The position numbers and the translations under genes are program-made. 64,000 nucleotides of DNA from Gibbula magus (Eukaryota > Mollusca > Gastropoda > Trochida > Trochidae), in contig OW388291.1 in NCBI GenBank assembly GCA_936450465.1, positions 80,985,436 through 81,049,435 of the forward strand, in the 5' to 3' direction. Under the pieces are notes generated by a model, which did not search any database, had not been told where the DNA came from, and was given only the letters and a program-made list of their open reading frames with translations. This document shows, in pieces, positions 29,356 to 43,414 of this stretch (position 1 is the first letter of the stretch; the number at the start of each line of letters is the position of its first letter).

Positions 29356-31634
29356 TATCATACAATGTCATTCTTCATTCATTTTGTGCAAAACAGCATG
29401 ACAACATTAATTTCAAAGTTGAACCTTACTGAAAATACGCGTATTGATATATGCAAATGAACTGCGTACTATTCTCACAGTAAAATGACACAAAATAACG
29501 CCTCCTAAATTATGCTTTCAGTGAAAGTAATTGTTATTTTTGGCATGATCTTAATTTTCAATGTTTTAATACGTCTTAAAATACGTTTTTCAAATGTTTA
29601 AGGTGAGGACAGCGAATTCGAACTCGCGTCCTTTCGTGTAATCATGAGTGTAGGGGAGTCCATCTTGAAGGGGCGAGAGTTGCTTCCCTTCCGCTCGGTT
29701 GCAAATGGCGACGCACACATCACACAGAGAGCTAAACTGATTGTTAATTCTAAAATCTCCTTTACAAAAGTCACATTATAGAACAGTGAAGATTGACGTT
29801 CGATAAATGCATAATATTATGTAACTCAAACTGCCGTTGTTACCTGTGAGTATTTATAAAGTGTTTACTGTGTAGTTTTCGACTCGCGATGAACATGTTT
29901 TGGCACTGCTTGATCATAATAATTGTTTCCGTAATATGCATTGCACTATGTTTGTTTTGTCATTTCTCAAATTAATGTAGATCTATATGAAATGAAGACT
30001 GAGGAATGTCTATTTACATGAAGCTATTACGCTAGAACAACTGTTACAGTTATATACAGGCGTTCGAAATGTTAATGCTTGTGACGTCATTTTCAAAAGA
30101 AGTTCCGTCACTTGACCTCTGTAATTTGCATCTTTATCCGTATATGACCCCAACGGATACCGAAAATATCCGTTGCCTTTATCCTGCCGAGAACACCATC
30201 CATTGTATGATAAAAGAATGTCTTTGGAGTGAGGAACAGACACCTTATGCACATGGCCTATGATTGACAGTTGGTGTCGAGCCACTTTACATGCTTGAAT
30301 CATGAAAGAGACGCCTATTAAGGAAGAGCATCTAATTGTGTTGATTACGGTAAAAGGCACCATCGTTGATGTCATGTTAACATCTGTATTATAAAAACTA
30401 CAGAGTTTAAGTTGACCACAAAACCAGGAAAGAGTGTTTGTTGATGCAAAATGTTCGTCTTTCAACACAGGAAGCTGCATCAACATCATACAGAGCACCT
30501 GCCTTCTAGACTGTCTGTCTGTCTCTTATCAATTAAGAGTTTCACACAAAACTTAATCCTTGAAATACAACTTGATGTTGAAAATTAAAATCTTTGGAAA
30601 TTCTTGCAAACAAAACATGTAAAAAGAATTCAAATTATTCACATCATTAATTATTCCAGTAAGTAAATTTCAGATCTATATTAGAAGTCAACATTTTCTT
30701 CTTATATTTCTTGACAGATTGTGAACCACAGATAGTCAGGAAAATAATATGTGTGTTGAGTTCAAGTATCTATAAGTGTTCTCATCCTCTTGAAGGTGTT
30801 TTAAAATATTAGTTTGGGTGTTGATGTTAAGATAATTCAAGATAGGCAATATAATTGATCGAAGTGATGAAAATCACTAATTTCTTGCCAGCTGAAGAAA
30901 TGCAAAATATTTCAAATGTAAGGGTTGGTTTGCATGTGTGCTGAGAAAATTACAAACTTTCTAAAGCATTATAGACTGTTTAGTTTAAAATTCACCTTAA
31001 TTATGCCAAGTAATGTTTTGGGATAAAGTCCATCCTAAATATTCAACAAGGGACTGAAGTTATATATTTTGAAGCTCTAAGGGCTGGATTCAGACTAGGA
31101 TACTGAAGTCAGTCAGTTACCTACCTACCTACCTACCTACTGAAAACAGTTTCTGACCAAGCTGATTACTTCCAGAGCTGTTGTTGATTCAGATGCTCCA
31201 CATGGGGCCTCACCTTACTGTCTAAACTCTCGCCAAGTGATTTGTGCATTATTAATTTGACAGATCAAATATCTCTGTAACCCAGGGTCAGAGCCAAGTG
31301 TGGCATCAACAGATTGAAGGGTTTCACGAACTATAAATCTTGTTAGATAGACAAGAGTGCATGCTGTTCATATACTGACAACAGGCAAACATACGACATC
31401 TTGGGTCTCATGGATAGATGAAGGCTTACATGATTATGTTTTCATTTATAAGGCTAACATGCAAAGTAAGATAAAAGACGTGTTATTTACTAAAGCAAGA
31501 GAAGAAGACATTTCTAGGCATGGAATTTGAAGGAAATCATTTGCTGAACATTTTCGTAACAGTAAAATGGTAACACTGTTATATTTTACATTATTCTGCA
31601 ATCGTACAAATATTTTTACATTTTTCATTACAAG

Positions 31635-31720
31635 TCTCTTGCACAATTCGAACCCACATCCTCAGAGTCAAGCACCAACCAAGTTTCGGTGACCGAATGG
31701 ATGAGCTGCTGGTATAATCA
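31635..31720 (-). mobile_element. tRNA-derived SINE fragment, same family as 3.6 kb
   Basis: The minus strand reads GACTCTGAGGATGTGGGTTC, then GAATTG, a good B-box region matching the 3.6-kb copy. The A-box half is degraded. Confidence 0.45.
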
Positions 31721-34462
31721 GTGCTATTGATTGGTGCCCATCTCTTGGGTGAATATATAGAATATTACATTGTTTCCATGTATTTCTACTGCAAAATGGG
31801 GCTTAAAGGAGTAGTCTTTTGAAATTAATTATTACACAAACAGTGACAAACATCCTCAAAACCAGTGAAACATGTATAAAAAATGTTCATCTGATGTCCA
31901 GCGAGCATAAAGACACCATTCATAATCAATATATCAATATGATACTTATAAATGGAAAGAGTAATTAATCCTTGAATGAACATCCTAATCAGCTGCTAGT
32001 GTCTGTCTGACACCTGGAGTATTGATTTCAGACTTAGCTACGTTATCATCAATAATGGTTGATTACTATGAATCTTAGACTCTTGTCTCATTAGTCATTA
32101 CCATATCTACCACCGATCCCTGTGACCAAATAGGGAAAGGGAAGCGTCATTGTCACATTCATCACATTATAAAGTGGTGGATTCAGGTTCATTGTTTTAA
32201 TCACTCATCTTTATGTTCATATCATAATATGATAATATAAATTTGAAATATTTGATTAAAAATGTTTACTACATACTTAACAATTAACTAAAAATTAACT
32301 AAAGGACCATAGAAAGCCAATCCTCAATATGGCAGGTAGAAACAGAGGAAGGACAACAAGTTCTATGGACAGTCAACTGCTTTATAGCAATATTGATCGT
32401 AACCATCTTATAAAGAACTGGAACTAAACTTTGCTCTTGCTCGGCTTTTTCGTAAAAATCATATGACATACTTGCTCGGGTGTTAATCTTTTATATGCCA
32501 ACTATAGACTAACATAAATTCCCTGAAAAAATTAGATTTTATTTTACTTTTTAATATTTGATATGAGATAAAATAAAAGGAGACCTGAACAATATCTAAT
32601 TTCAGAGCTGTGGCAACTAGACTGGGAAACATTTTCTAGACTTAAGAAGGCTACAATTATATTTTGCTTTAGGGTCTGGATGACAGACTAATGCCAACTA
32701 CAGCTTTGCATGTTGCAATTGCTGCTTCTCATATTCGCTTAGTAGAATTGTTTTTCTTTTATATATATCTAATAACCTAAATTGCTTTCTGCACTGCCCA
32801 GGATGTATGGTTATAAACACTTAATGCAATTAACACTTTATCTTTTTGTATCTTATTTACTGACTGGATATGTTTTATAACTCATACACCAAATGAGTTC
32901 TTAATAGAAAAAAGAAAGTTCTTAATATAAACTCGGTAAATACTATCGCTAAAGCTATTAGCCAATTCCTAAAATCCTGCTTTTGATTTGATGACATAAC
33001 ACTTTCCTCAGGCTCAGTGAGTCATTCAGTTATTTCTGTTCCACCCACCGAAACCGTTTCCTGGTCATTCTAACCATTTGCATGACAAGTTCAATGAAAT
33101 TCATCAGAAAATGAATTCAATAATTAATAATTGAAAAAGTTTAATTTTGATTAAAAACACAATTTGAATTAATAAGTCTCATAATTTTAATTAACTTCCT
33201 GCATGATTGTCAAAGAGCAATAAAACACATTTCCAGAATTATTATTTGAAATTAGATAAAGAAAGGCATGTTGTCTGACAGCAGTTTGCAATTATCAACC
33301 ATCTTGATACAATCCATGAAAATTTCTACCACTACCTGTTTCTATAAATTCCATGAAGCTTTAATAATTATAATAATCTTGAATTTTTTCCATCAAAGCA
33401 AACAAAAGAAACAAACAACTGAATTAAAAGTGCTATCAACAAACCCAGACCAATTATCTAGATAAGTATCCAGCAATCAACGAGAGATCGATAACAAGTA
33501 TCATGATACATCATTTAAATCCAGCTTTCTTATAGGAAGAAAAACACCCTCGAGCGAATTATCGAGAAATTCCCATTTCTTGCGAGAAGAAAATCAATAT
33601 GCAACATTAACCTTCCAGGCCCGGTTGTGAAAATGTTCGATATTTCAGAATTTCTTTTCTGTCATATGCAAACATGTGAAGAGGGGCCTGATCAGAAGGG
33701 CTAGCTAGTATTGGAATTTGGTAGTGAAACTGGTACTATATAGCCATCGGCACTGGGACTATCACAGTGTTACATGCGTCTCCATTAGAGGAATATCATC
33801 TCATATCACATGGCAGTGATCAATATATATGGGAGGGACCATCTCAAACACTCAGAATGTATTTTTATTGCTTCAGGATGCTTTGAACATTCATTCATTT
33901 GAAAAAATGAACATAAGAAATGTGTCGGATTTTGTCTGTCTGTTGAACCGCAGTATTTTACTTTGGTTTGATACACGGTACGTCAACATTCAATTTCGGT
34001 TTATACTGAATCTGACAATGCAATGATTTCACGTAACGACTAAATTTTCTTGCACAAAAATAAATACTGACTGACAGGCTGAGATGGTCCCTGCCTAGAT
34101 TTTTTGTATGCACAGGAATGATGATATGACTCATATTTAATTGTCCGGCCCAATCAGGACCCATCAGATTTGGCTGCACAACACCAGAGTAAGAGATAAT
34201 TGATTCAGACAATTCTGGAATAATTGCTAACATGTCATGTAACATGAACAATAGCTCAGACATAGACTGATTATTTTCTAGTCAGTTTTGTTTTGATCAT
34301 AGATGCAACCAAGAAGTGACCATGACACATCCCCTTGGTGTAAAACAAAAACAATCCTTAGAGAATTGAAGCTAGTTGAAGCCTTTACATCACACAAGGA
34401 ATTTAGTTTTTTTTCATTTTTTGTTTTCAAAGTGTAGATTTGACACAAATTCTCGACTTACT

Positions 34463-34793
34463 GAGGTGAGGTTGAGGTGATTAAACTTTGTTTTATAGGT
34501 AAAGATTTGACACGAGTTCTTGCCTTACTGAGGTGAGGTCATTTTAGGTTTAGAGTATTTCATTTATATGATGGATGCTAGTATCATTGAAGGGAGAAAG
34601 ACTGCAACACTGTTGTGGCTATGCATTACAGTGAAACCTGTGAGCATCACCGTGAACTAGCGAACCATGGGTGTTACTGTACTGAAATTCAGTGTAGCTG
34701 CACTCAAACCTTACTGCAATCGAACCTCAGACTTCTTGATCCAAAGTTGAACGCACTAACCATTGCGCTATCCCGCCCCTTTTGCCTAACTGA
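34463..34793 (-). mobile_element. tRNA-derived SINE, copy 4, with 12-bp TSD
   Basis: The element is 34532-34781, flanked by TTGCCTTACTGA (34520-34531) and TTGCCTAACTGA (34782-34793), one mismatch. The body matches copies 1-3. Immediately left, AGATTTGACACAAATTCTCG, then ACTTACTGAGGTGAGG repeats the SINE's left boundary about 68 bp away, so a small duplication took flank and tail together. The B box is degraded. Confidence 0.85.
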
Positions 34794-35706
34794 CAGTGAA
34801 TTTGAATTTTTCATCGGAATTTTATATATTTAATGCATCGTCAGTACGAATATGGAAAAAGCATAAGTTTCAAGTGCATGACAAAATTTCAGTTCTCTTT
34901 GACCAGTTGTTCTTGTATTGAGAAGAATTGAAAATGTGACAATTCAGAAAAAGTTGCGTTATATAAAAACACTAGGAGCAAGGTCATTATAAAATAGGAC
35001 AAGGGGTAGCCAATAAATTCAACTTGCCAATACAATAACTCTTTCAGGTTATTAATTATTTAGTGGCAGACACAGAGAAAAGAGATTTGGCCGATTGTCT
35101 GGCTGCCGAGGGCAGCTGATTGGCACAACACATACCTCATGTCCAGGCTTAACTATTAGTTTGTCCTTTTAGAATGTCTTCACCCATGTCCGATTACAAT
35201 CTAGTGATGTTATGGATGTTAACACACCACATTACCACAACAGCCCTCGGCCATATCAACACCTAGACCTGCTTAGGTCTCTACTATTTTATTTTCTCTC
35301 CTTAAATGGACATTTTATATTTTATAGACATAACATTTTCTATTACATAATCATGCATTATGATTATAATATTATACCCTTCCTCAAATTAGTACAGAAA
35401 CACACAAACATATTGAACAATGGTACAATGTTAATCACATAGAAAAGGATGACAATAAATTATACTCATTGTTTCACCCAAATACAAGACAAGATAAAAA
35501 AAGAAAAGCAAACATATCTTCTCAAGATTGAAGTCTCTCATGCAAATTCCAATATTTTCAATTTCTATATTTCTAAGAAAAAGTATTTCAGATACTTCAA
35601 TTAAATCTAAGAGACTTGCAGCAAGGCTTTGGAAGACCGCAGTGCTTGATATAGGTCACTGAAAACAACTGACTGCTATCAAGACATCTTGTCCATGGGT
35701 TGTGTT

Positions 35707-35945
35707 TCAGGAACAGTTTAATTTCCTATACCTTGTGCCCTCAGAGAGACATAGCTTGGCTGGTTTCAAGAACAATTTAATTTTCAAACACCTTGTGCCC
35801 TCAGAGAGACATAGCTTGGCTGGTTCCACTAACCATTTAATTTCCCTAAACCTCAAGATCTATTTAATTTTCCAATATCTTGTGCCATCAGACATTCACA
35901 GCTTATTTTCTTCCTGGAACCATTTAATTTCCTTTAATATAATCC
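35707..35945. repeat. Diverged tandem repeat of about 59 bp, three to four copies
   Basis: CCTTGTGCCCTCAGAGAGAC, then ATAGCTTGGCTGGTT occurs twice exactly, 59 bp apart, with preceding AA-CAATTTAATTTTC variants. Two weaker copies follow, and similar CAGAGAGACATT text reappears near 36170. An open frame over this region (35702-36007) is a repeat artefact. Confidence 0.75.
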
Positions 35946-36949
35946 AAAACAGGGTTCCACAGGATATATGTATGTTAGATCAAGCTTTGAGAGTAGATTT
36001 TGCATAATATCCTGCCATCGCCAAATACATGACATCACAATATTTTTACATCATAAAATAACGACTCATAATGCTATGATGTCAAAAAGCTGATGACGTC
36101 AACTTGTGTTGTTATATAAAGTTGATATCAGTAGACACATGGGCAAGATTCTCTATGTACCTTGTACTTTCAGAGAGACATTTAACTTTCAATAGTGTGC
36201 GCCCATGGAGAGACACATGCATGAACTTCTCTCCTTAGAATTAGAATTCAGTCCCTTAGAGTCTGTCTCACAGTCTCTGGCATCATTCTAACTTGTCCAA
36301 ATCCAAAACTGATACATGATCAACGTCTGAAAAGCAAGTATAATTTTCTCCAAAAGAAAATATCTTCTGAGATTCTTTTTCAACATCATATAAAATATAA
36401 GACAATGGTTGTCTCCTCAGGCGAAACCAAGTAGTTGTATTAATATTTAGTATTGATTTGAGTGCCCGAACATAACAATTTCAAACAGACAACTGCCATT
36501 TGCTTATACGCAGTTGAACACATCCCTCTGGACTGTAGGTCTGAGACAAGACAGACAAATAGAAGAAACAAAATGGACCTGTATGTACATTAAGGACATA
36601 CACACAGATGGAACATGGTTAATACAGCCCCTTAGCAGAATGGCAGAACGAGCAGCTGTCTCTTGGCTGGTCAGGCGGAAAATTGGTCCTGAGAAATAGT
36701 TTTGCACTGAAGTCAGTATTAAGTAAAGGAAAATGTTCTTATATTAGTCAAAAGGTCAAATATACTAAAGAAAAATAGTTTTGCACTGAGTTCAATTTTA
36801 GTGGTGGAAACTCCAAATTCTAGTAATGTATAATAATTATTATGCACTAAAATCAAAATAGATAAATGTACATTAGATTAAGGATTTCACATATGGATTA
36901 AATAGGTTCCTTTTAATTAATAAGATGAAATTTCTTTGCAACGAAAGCT

Positions 36950-37311
36950 TTAAAGGCGCTGTAGCACGTATTTTGCAAATTTTATTTTTGCAAATTTCTC
37001 ATTTATAATGATAGTTTATGTCATTTATATTTACTTTAGATGGTAAAACATCCTATTACAGAAACCAATAGTCCGTAGTAGTAATAATGGTGTTGCGTAT
37101 AACGCAAAAATTGCATGGCGGCCATTTTATTGTGAACACAATTTATTATTTTGAATGACAAAAACGATTTCCATGGCTTTACCGAGCCATGTACACTCAT
37201 TTTTAACTTAATTTTCCGAAGAGCGAAGGGTGTTTTACTTTTGTTGACATTATTTTTCAAATACGTTTCATCGACTTATTTCAGCGAAAAAACGTGCTAC
37301 TGCCCCTTTAA
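36950..37311. mobile_element. 354-bp TTAA-flanked MITE
   Basis: The element is 36954-37307. Ends AGGCGCTGTAGCACGT and ACGTGCTACTGCCCCT are inverted repeats with a few mismatches, flanked by TTAA on each side. The interior has no transposase-like frame. Confidence 0.75.
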
Positions 37312-38048
37312 GAAGACCTAAACTTCTTTTCAACAAAGTTTATTCCTCTCAGTAAATTTAATTTCTCATTAATTTTAAACTTTAATTTCAAATAACATGT
37401 TAGAGACAATTATAAGATAAATAGTTGTGTTTGAACAATTTCTGGGATTCATCATAATTCAACACACGCAAATTTAGTTTTAAAACAAATGACGTTAGCG
37501 TTAGTTATGTTTAGAAACCGATATCGAAGAACAACATAGATTTTCTTACAAACTCTGATATTGAACACACTGGCACTGTCAGTTACAGCAGGCATAAGAC
37601 TTTACAAGTCTGAAATCATCCACGTGAATGTTTGGCACTTTGCCGATAATCTACTGGATAATGTCAGCATTCCATTATCATATCCCGATTCATGGTAATA
37701 AGAAGTGAATAGAATTTGAACTCTGTCCAGCAATGTGCGAAATAATTTGTCTGCAATCTTTCAAGTATTGTTCGGAATTATCAAACTGTCCATCCTTAGC
37801 GACTGTTGAGTTACAGCAACCGCCGTCATCAATCAAAGGGTTTTCTCCATGTATTGAGTAATTTGATTTTAACCGAAAGTTTTCTCCTACTTTTACTTGA
37901 GATTGCTCGTTGATGCATCTTCTATTGCAGTACCCTGGCAGAAAAAGTCTGTAGTAATTATGTTACGTCAATCGATTTATCTACTCAAGGCAAATTGATG
38001 ATGGTATTCAAGAATTTGCAAAATTTATTATTTTCTCATTTTGATATA

Positions 38049-38195
38049 ATTCCTTCAGCATAGAAACATGAAAATAAAATGAAATGAACTTTTGTTGATA
38101 ACATTGAACAGATTGAAAATTCCTTCAGCTTAGTAACATGGACATGAAATGAATTTTTTTTTGATAATTGAACAGATTAAAAATTGCTTTGAATT
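38049..38195. repeat. Tandem duplication of about 70 bp
   Basis: ATTCCTTCAGCATAGAAACA to GAACAGATTGAAA is repeated directly as ATTCCTTCAGCTTAGTAACA to GAACAGATTAAAA. Confidence 0.7.
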
Positions 38196-39296
38196 AGAAA
38201 ATTCCAAAACGTCAGTGACTCAGAATCTATGAGTCCGCTCTTTGTTAAACCTTGAACTAAACTTGTGCAAAAAGAATAGCATTTCATGATATATATAGTC
38301 ACATAAACAAATTTAACAGGCAAATTCAAAGTAAATTTTCAAATTTTCAAACAAAACCACAACATGAACTATACATATAAAAAAGAATAGCAATTTATGA
38401 CATATTCATTTCTCTTCTTCTTTTTTTTTATTACAAACTTCTAAAAGCAAATTTAAAGTCTGTTTTCCAATTAACAAATTAAGGAAGTTACCAAGGCACC
38501 TAATTAGCAAGCTACTGCCTAAAGAATTCAAACCCAGTTGTTTTCATAAACTCAACCATTCTCAGGCTTCATGTCAAGATCAAAGGCTCCTATATTTAGA
38601 GAAGCCTCAAAGTATTTGTTTCTCAGAAATCCAGGCTTGAAAAAACTTGAGATGCAAACTTAGTGTTGGGTTTGAGGAAGGTGAACTGATTCAGTGTGCA
38701 GGGTTTGGAACACACAGGAGAAAACCTTGTGATGTGGCTGGGAGGTCAAAACTATAACTGAAATCAACTATGTATTTAGTAATAAAATGAAAACTTGATA
38801 GTGTAATAAAAGAATAAATTATGCAGTCACTACTGCTGGTTAATTTAAATCTATATATCTTAATACTTCATAGTTAATACTACTTCTATAATTACTTCAT
38901 ACTTGTTGAATTAATTAGTGTCAACTCATTCTCCAAATATGCATGAACTTTGCATCCTTTGCAATTTTTTCCTGTTTTTTTTCCATGAAATAGATTGAAA
39001 ACAAATAAAGAAAACTGTCTGTCCACCCAAAAATTGATTAGAAACATGCCACGATGCTTTATATGGCCTTTTTTCTGACTATTAGCCAAGTGTCAGGGAA
39101 TGAATGCAGCACTACGAGCACAAAGTGCTGTACTTGTTGACATAATGCAACTGCAAAAATGTTAATAGCGCCCAAAATTATCCAATGATAAGATTACATG
39201 ATAATTTCAGCTCATATTGCTGGTTCCTGCTGGGAAAACATTTCATACTGTCTGCTGTATTCTAATGTGTCTAAAATCATAAACACTTGTTGGTTA

Positions 39297-39394
39297 AAAA
39301 TAATTTTAAAATAATTCTAAAATAATTTTAAAATAATTCTAAAATAATTTTAAAATAATTCTAAAATAATTTTAAAATAGTTTTAAAATAATTT
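39297..39394. repeat. AT-only minisatellite
   Basis: Alternating AAAATAATTTT and AAAATAATTCT blocks (period about 11, super-period 22) for nearly 100 bp. Confidence 0.9.
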
Positions 39395-40183
39395 GACATA
39401 CATTTGACATAAAAATAGTTTTCCCAACTTTGTAACTTTCTTTGTAAGAGATTTGGTGTAATGAATTAATCCTTGTAGACGATGCAAATTGCTAAAGCAT
39501 GATATTTCTGGAATCACGGTGAGTGCAGAAAGCTTTGCAGTGGTTTTCATCTTGGGGGTTGATTTAGTGGGGTTGGGAATTGTTAGAAGGGTCAGATCAA
39601 GTATTTTACCTTAGGAAATGGTAGAGATGTTTCCTGGATATGAAATCAGTATTTAAATGAGACAACTGAGTAAGACTCAACTTCTTCTAAATGTCATTTA
39701 TATTCAAATCAAAACTTCAATCAGTGCCAAAATCAATCTTATCTTTGATATCTTACAAATCTACTAAATATATTTTTCTTTTGACGGAAGCCACTACATT
39801 CAGAATTAAAAGATCAGAAAAAGTTTCAGAACTTCTTAACATCTCTATTTTAAGCTGAAAGGTATGAAGAATGGGAGCACATAGATAGACAGGATTTCTG
39901 AACATCAACAAAGGTGACAGCAAGTCTATCCTTTTCCACATTATATTTCATTTCTGTAACTTTGACAACTTCCATGCTATAACATTAACATATAAGCATT
40001 TAAGAAAATATTTGGATCAATCAGTACACATATTCAACATTAAGAAAATCTTAACTGTGAGATGTCATTTACATTTCTCAAAATAGTTGAGAAAATTTGA
40101 TGTCCTGGAAAGGGTTAAACAGAATTAACTCACAAATCAAAGATCAGCTATATAGTGACCTAACAAATCATCACCATTATAAA

Positions 40184-41403
40184 GAGGTGAGGTGAGGTGA
40201 GGTGATTTGGGGTTTAATATTGGTTTCATGAGTATTTCACTTGTATCACAGCTGCTAGTAACTAGAAATATGTGCATGTGATGCACGATGATGTCCCCGG
40301 CTCCAACTTTCAATCCAACCTAGTCATTACCCTTATGTTTCACTTATGTCAGAGACAATCCCAAAAGAACAATCCAAGGTTAATCCATTAAAATACCATG
40401 ATAGTCCGGCCACCGATAATGTGAATCTCGCAGTGTCCGAACGGTAGCAAGCTGTAACCAAACTAATCTCTATATCAACTCTTTAAATGTTGATTCATTA
40501 ATCCGTTGATTCCGTTTCCGAATCCGAACGCCAATTAGTGGTAACGGATTAGTTAACGAGAAATAAAAAATTCAGAATAGCCAAATTAGCAAAAGGAACC
40601 ACTCTATCACTAGGTCTAAGCAAATACAAAGTTTGGTGAAAAAATATTGAATGGTTTTGGAGATAGAGACCGGAAAAGGTCCCTACCCCCAATATGCACT
40701 AAGTTCAAATTGTTTCCATAGAAACCAGAAAAAATTAAAAATTCAGAATAACCAAAATAGCAAAAGGCACCACTCCACCACTAGGTCTAACCACATACCA
40801 AGTTTCGTAAAGAAATACTAGATAGATTTTGAAATAGAAAAGGTCCCCACCCCCAATTTGGACTAAGTTCAAATTGTTTCCATGGAAACCAGAAAAAATA
40901 AAAAAAATTAAGAATAACCAAAATAGCAAAAGGCATTACTCCACCACTAGGTCTAACCACATACCAAGTTTCGTGAAAAAATATTGAACAGTTTTTGAGA
41001 TATGGCCCGGAAAAACAAGCATTTCGGAATAACGAAATAACGGAATAACGGAATAACGGATTAACAGAATAACGGAATAACGGAATGACGGACGGAGGTA
41101 AAAACATTATGTCTCCCGAAAAAATTTTCAGGGGACATAATAAACCAGGGAGAGAGTACTCATCACCATTGTGGCTTTGCATTGCAGTGAAACCTGCGAG
41201 CATTGAAAGGTCCTAGCAAACCATGGTGGTATCGTGCTGAAACTTAGTGTAGCATATTGCACCTAAAACCTTACTGTGTCTAGAACAGTTCTCTACTGCA
41301 GACAATTAAAGTTGCTGAGACCCTTGCTGGATTGGAATCCTAGACTTGATCCTGGATATCTTGATCTGAAGCCAGACATACTAACCACTGCGCTATCCTA
41401 CCC
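40184..41403 (-). mobile_element. tRNA-derived SINE, copy 5, split by a nested insertion
   Basis: The SINE tail and body (40184-40260: GAGGTGAGGTGAGGTGAGGT, ending CAGCTGCTAGTA) resume at about 41143 with CCAGGGAGAGAGTACT and run through the tRNA-like head (minus-strand AGCGCAGTGGTTAGTATG). In copies 2 and 3 these two parts are contiguous (CTGCTAGTATTATTGCAGGG), so the 880 bp between them were inserted into an existing SINE. Confidence 0.88.
40261..41142. mobile_element. Unclassified element inserted in SINE copy 5
   Basis: About 882 bp, bounded by host SINE sequence. It starts ACTAGAAATATGTGCATGTG with nearby TGATGTCCCC, and ends in GTCTCCCGAAAAAATTTTCA, then GGGGACATAATA. A block of about 165-170 bp (GCAAAAGGCACCACTCCACC, then CTAGGTCTAACC, then TACCAAGTTT) occurs three times (starting near 40589, 40760, 40926). 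A GGAATAACG tract lies at 41029-41095. No open frame resembles a transposase. Exact ends are uncertain by a few bases. Confidence 0.75.
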
Positions 41404-43139
41404 CCAATGTTTGCAATAAAATTTTGATACCCATCAATTTTCTCAATCGTTAAGTAGAGACTATCAAACATGGATGAGTACAGAGGCATTCTAAATCCAA
41501 TCAATCTCATAAACCTTTTGATTGGTGACTGTCAAATCAGATGGCGAGCAAAAAGCAACAATGTTGCCAATGCTATGAGATAAGAGCAGTTACCTTTTAC
41601 CAGTAACATTGCTCATATCTCCCCCATTACCAACCATTATCTGGCTGAGACAGGAAGGCCAGACAGGTTGCCAAGTCTCGGATGAGGAAAATGGTGGCAA
41701 GTGGCAGCTTTATGATGCAGAGGAGACTAATACACAGATCCAACACTGTCTGGTAATTGGCCTTGTGTCAAGCTCACATCTACAATGTAACCAACCTCGT
41801 CTCCCACAGCATGATCAGATTTACTCAATCTCCAGACACTTCAAGGAGTTGTGGCTAATATGTCACATTGCTTTCAGATATATTGGCCACCTGAATGGAT
41901 CAATTTTCATACATTGGCTCTGTGAAAGCTGGTCATCCTATAGTTGTCCAATCTTCATGGAATTAAAGACCACACTGGTGCTAGAGTATGGTAGGGATGG
42001 TATCTTCTCTTAGGTTTTTGATTGGTTGACTTTTTATAACTGTTGGTGTTACAATCCTCAGAATGTCACGACAATTTAAACCAATTACACCTAAACAGAT
42101 CTTTTGAGAAACTGATCTTACTTTCTGGTTTTCTGGTACCCTCACCAAGGTTATTCAGTTGAATGTTGTGAAACAAAAATGGAATATAAACGTTCACTTG
42201 AGCAATGAAAGTTATAAGTTTTCACTTAAAACTAAAAAGAAGAGCCATTTCAAAGACACAACATTAAACACAAACATATCTGGTGGCATTTCCAATCACA
42301 TTGCACAATGGAAACTTAATACACTGATACAAGTAACACTCAAGAGGTCCACAGGTGACAGACACAAAGATATCCAGACAATGAGAGGAAGAAAGCTTTT
42401 CATCTTTTAAGCAGCTTTTAGAACCCAAAGACATTCAATAATATTAACCTTCTAATGATATGAAGCCTGAAGCACTACTGTGTATTGTTCAAGATTATCA
42501 AGAACATACACATATACTACTCATACAAAAAGAAACTAAATTGGATCTGCCACATCTTCAAGCTGTGAAAGGTAGATCATGGCTATCAGAAGGTCAACAT
42601 TTTGACTTGGCTTCTTGAGTAACTGCAAGAGCTTGGTTGGGATTCTAAACCATATCAGATCCACAACACTCAAACAGTGCAAGGATATATCAAGGGATCA
42701 TTCATATTGAAATCCAGTGATAAAGCATATTGTCTTGTCAGCAGTTCTGATACCATTGCTGAGAAACCAAGATGCTAGATGTAGATGTTATTTGATAGGA
42801 AATGATGTGTATCCAACATCTCTCTGTATAATCAAGTTCCTGTCTTCAGAACAACCAACTGAAAGATGAAAATCAAGAATGACTTAGTATGTATAATAGT
42901 TCTCATTTTGAGAACCTTGTCGCAGAGTCAAAGACGTCAAACACTCATGATATGATGAAAACCTGTAAGTCAATTGAAAGCATGAGGCACAGATCAAAGT
43001 TCTCACATTTTGGGCAGATCAGGAACATTGACAAGGACTCAAAAACATTGCAAATATAAGCATATCCATAACAATGCTATCATGATCTCCAACTGAAAAT
43101 GAACTGAAGGAGAGATAACACATTGGTGAAGGTTCTCAC

Positions 43140-43295
43140 CTTTTGTGCAGCTCTGAGAACCTTGTCGAGGAAGCGGAGCCACTCGAAGACGAAGACGGGT
43201 CTCTTGGACTCCTGTATCCGTTTGAGGGCCTCTTCATTGAGGAGGAGGCTGTGAGCCAACTCCATCTTCACACTCTCACTTACTCACCCACAGAT
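43140..43295 (-). CDS. HEATR5B: HEATR5 first coding exon with 30 nt of 5'UTR (residues 1-42)
   Basis: The exon starts at 43295 after the acceptor TCTCTTGCAG. The initiator ATG is at 43265-43263 in a strong context (AAGATGG), with an in-frame TGA 21 bases upstream in the UTR, so no longer N-terminus is possible from this exon. The 42 codons begin [16 protein letters not shown] and include [20 protein letters not shown], the near-invariant HEATR5 N-terminal helix pair. The donor is AAAAG|GTGAGAA with the intron starting at 43139, phase 0. The reading frame continues for some codons into the intron, but that part is not coding. Because the exon begins inside the 5'UTR, at least one further non-coding exon must lie upstream. 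Confidence 0.96.
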
Positions 43296-43414
43296 CTGCA
43301 AGAGACAAGGACATTGTTCAGTTGGAAGATAAGTATACTTTTGTTACCTTGGTCTCATTCAGGAATGGCCATAGGCAAATGATTTCAACAATATAACAAC
43401 CATATTTCCTCAAA

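Noticed and set aside
29604..29660. tRNA gene (GCGAGTTCGAATTCGC on the minus strand)
   Set aside because: Only a B-box-like T-arm; the loop size is wrong and no acceptor, D or anticodon arms can be built.
41609..42013. 134-codon open frame on the + strand
   Set aside because: Antisense in a HEATR5 intron, with no recognisable domain or splice context.
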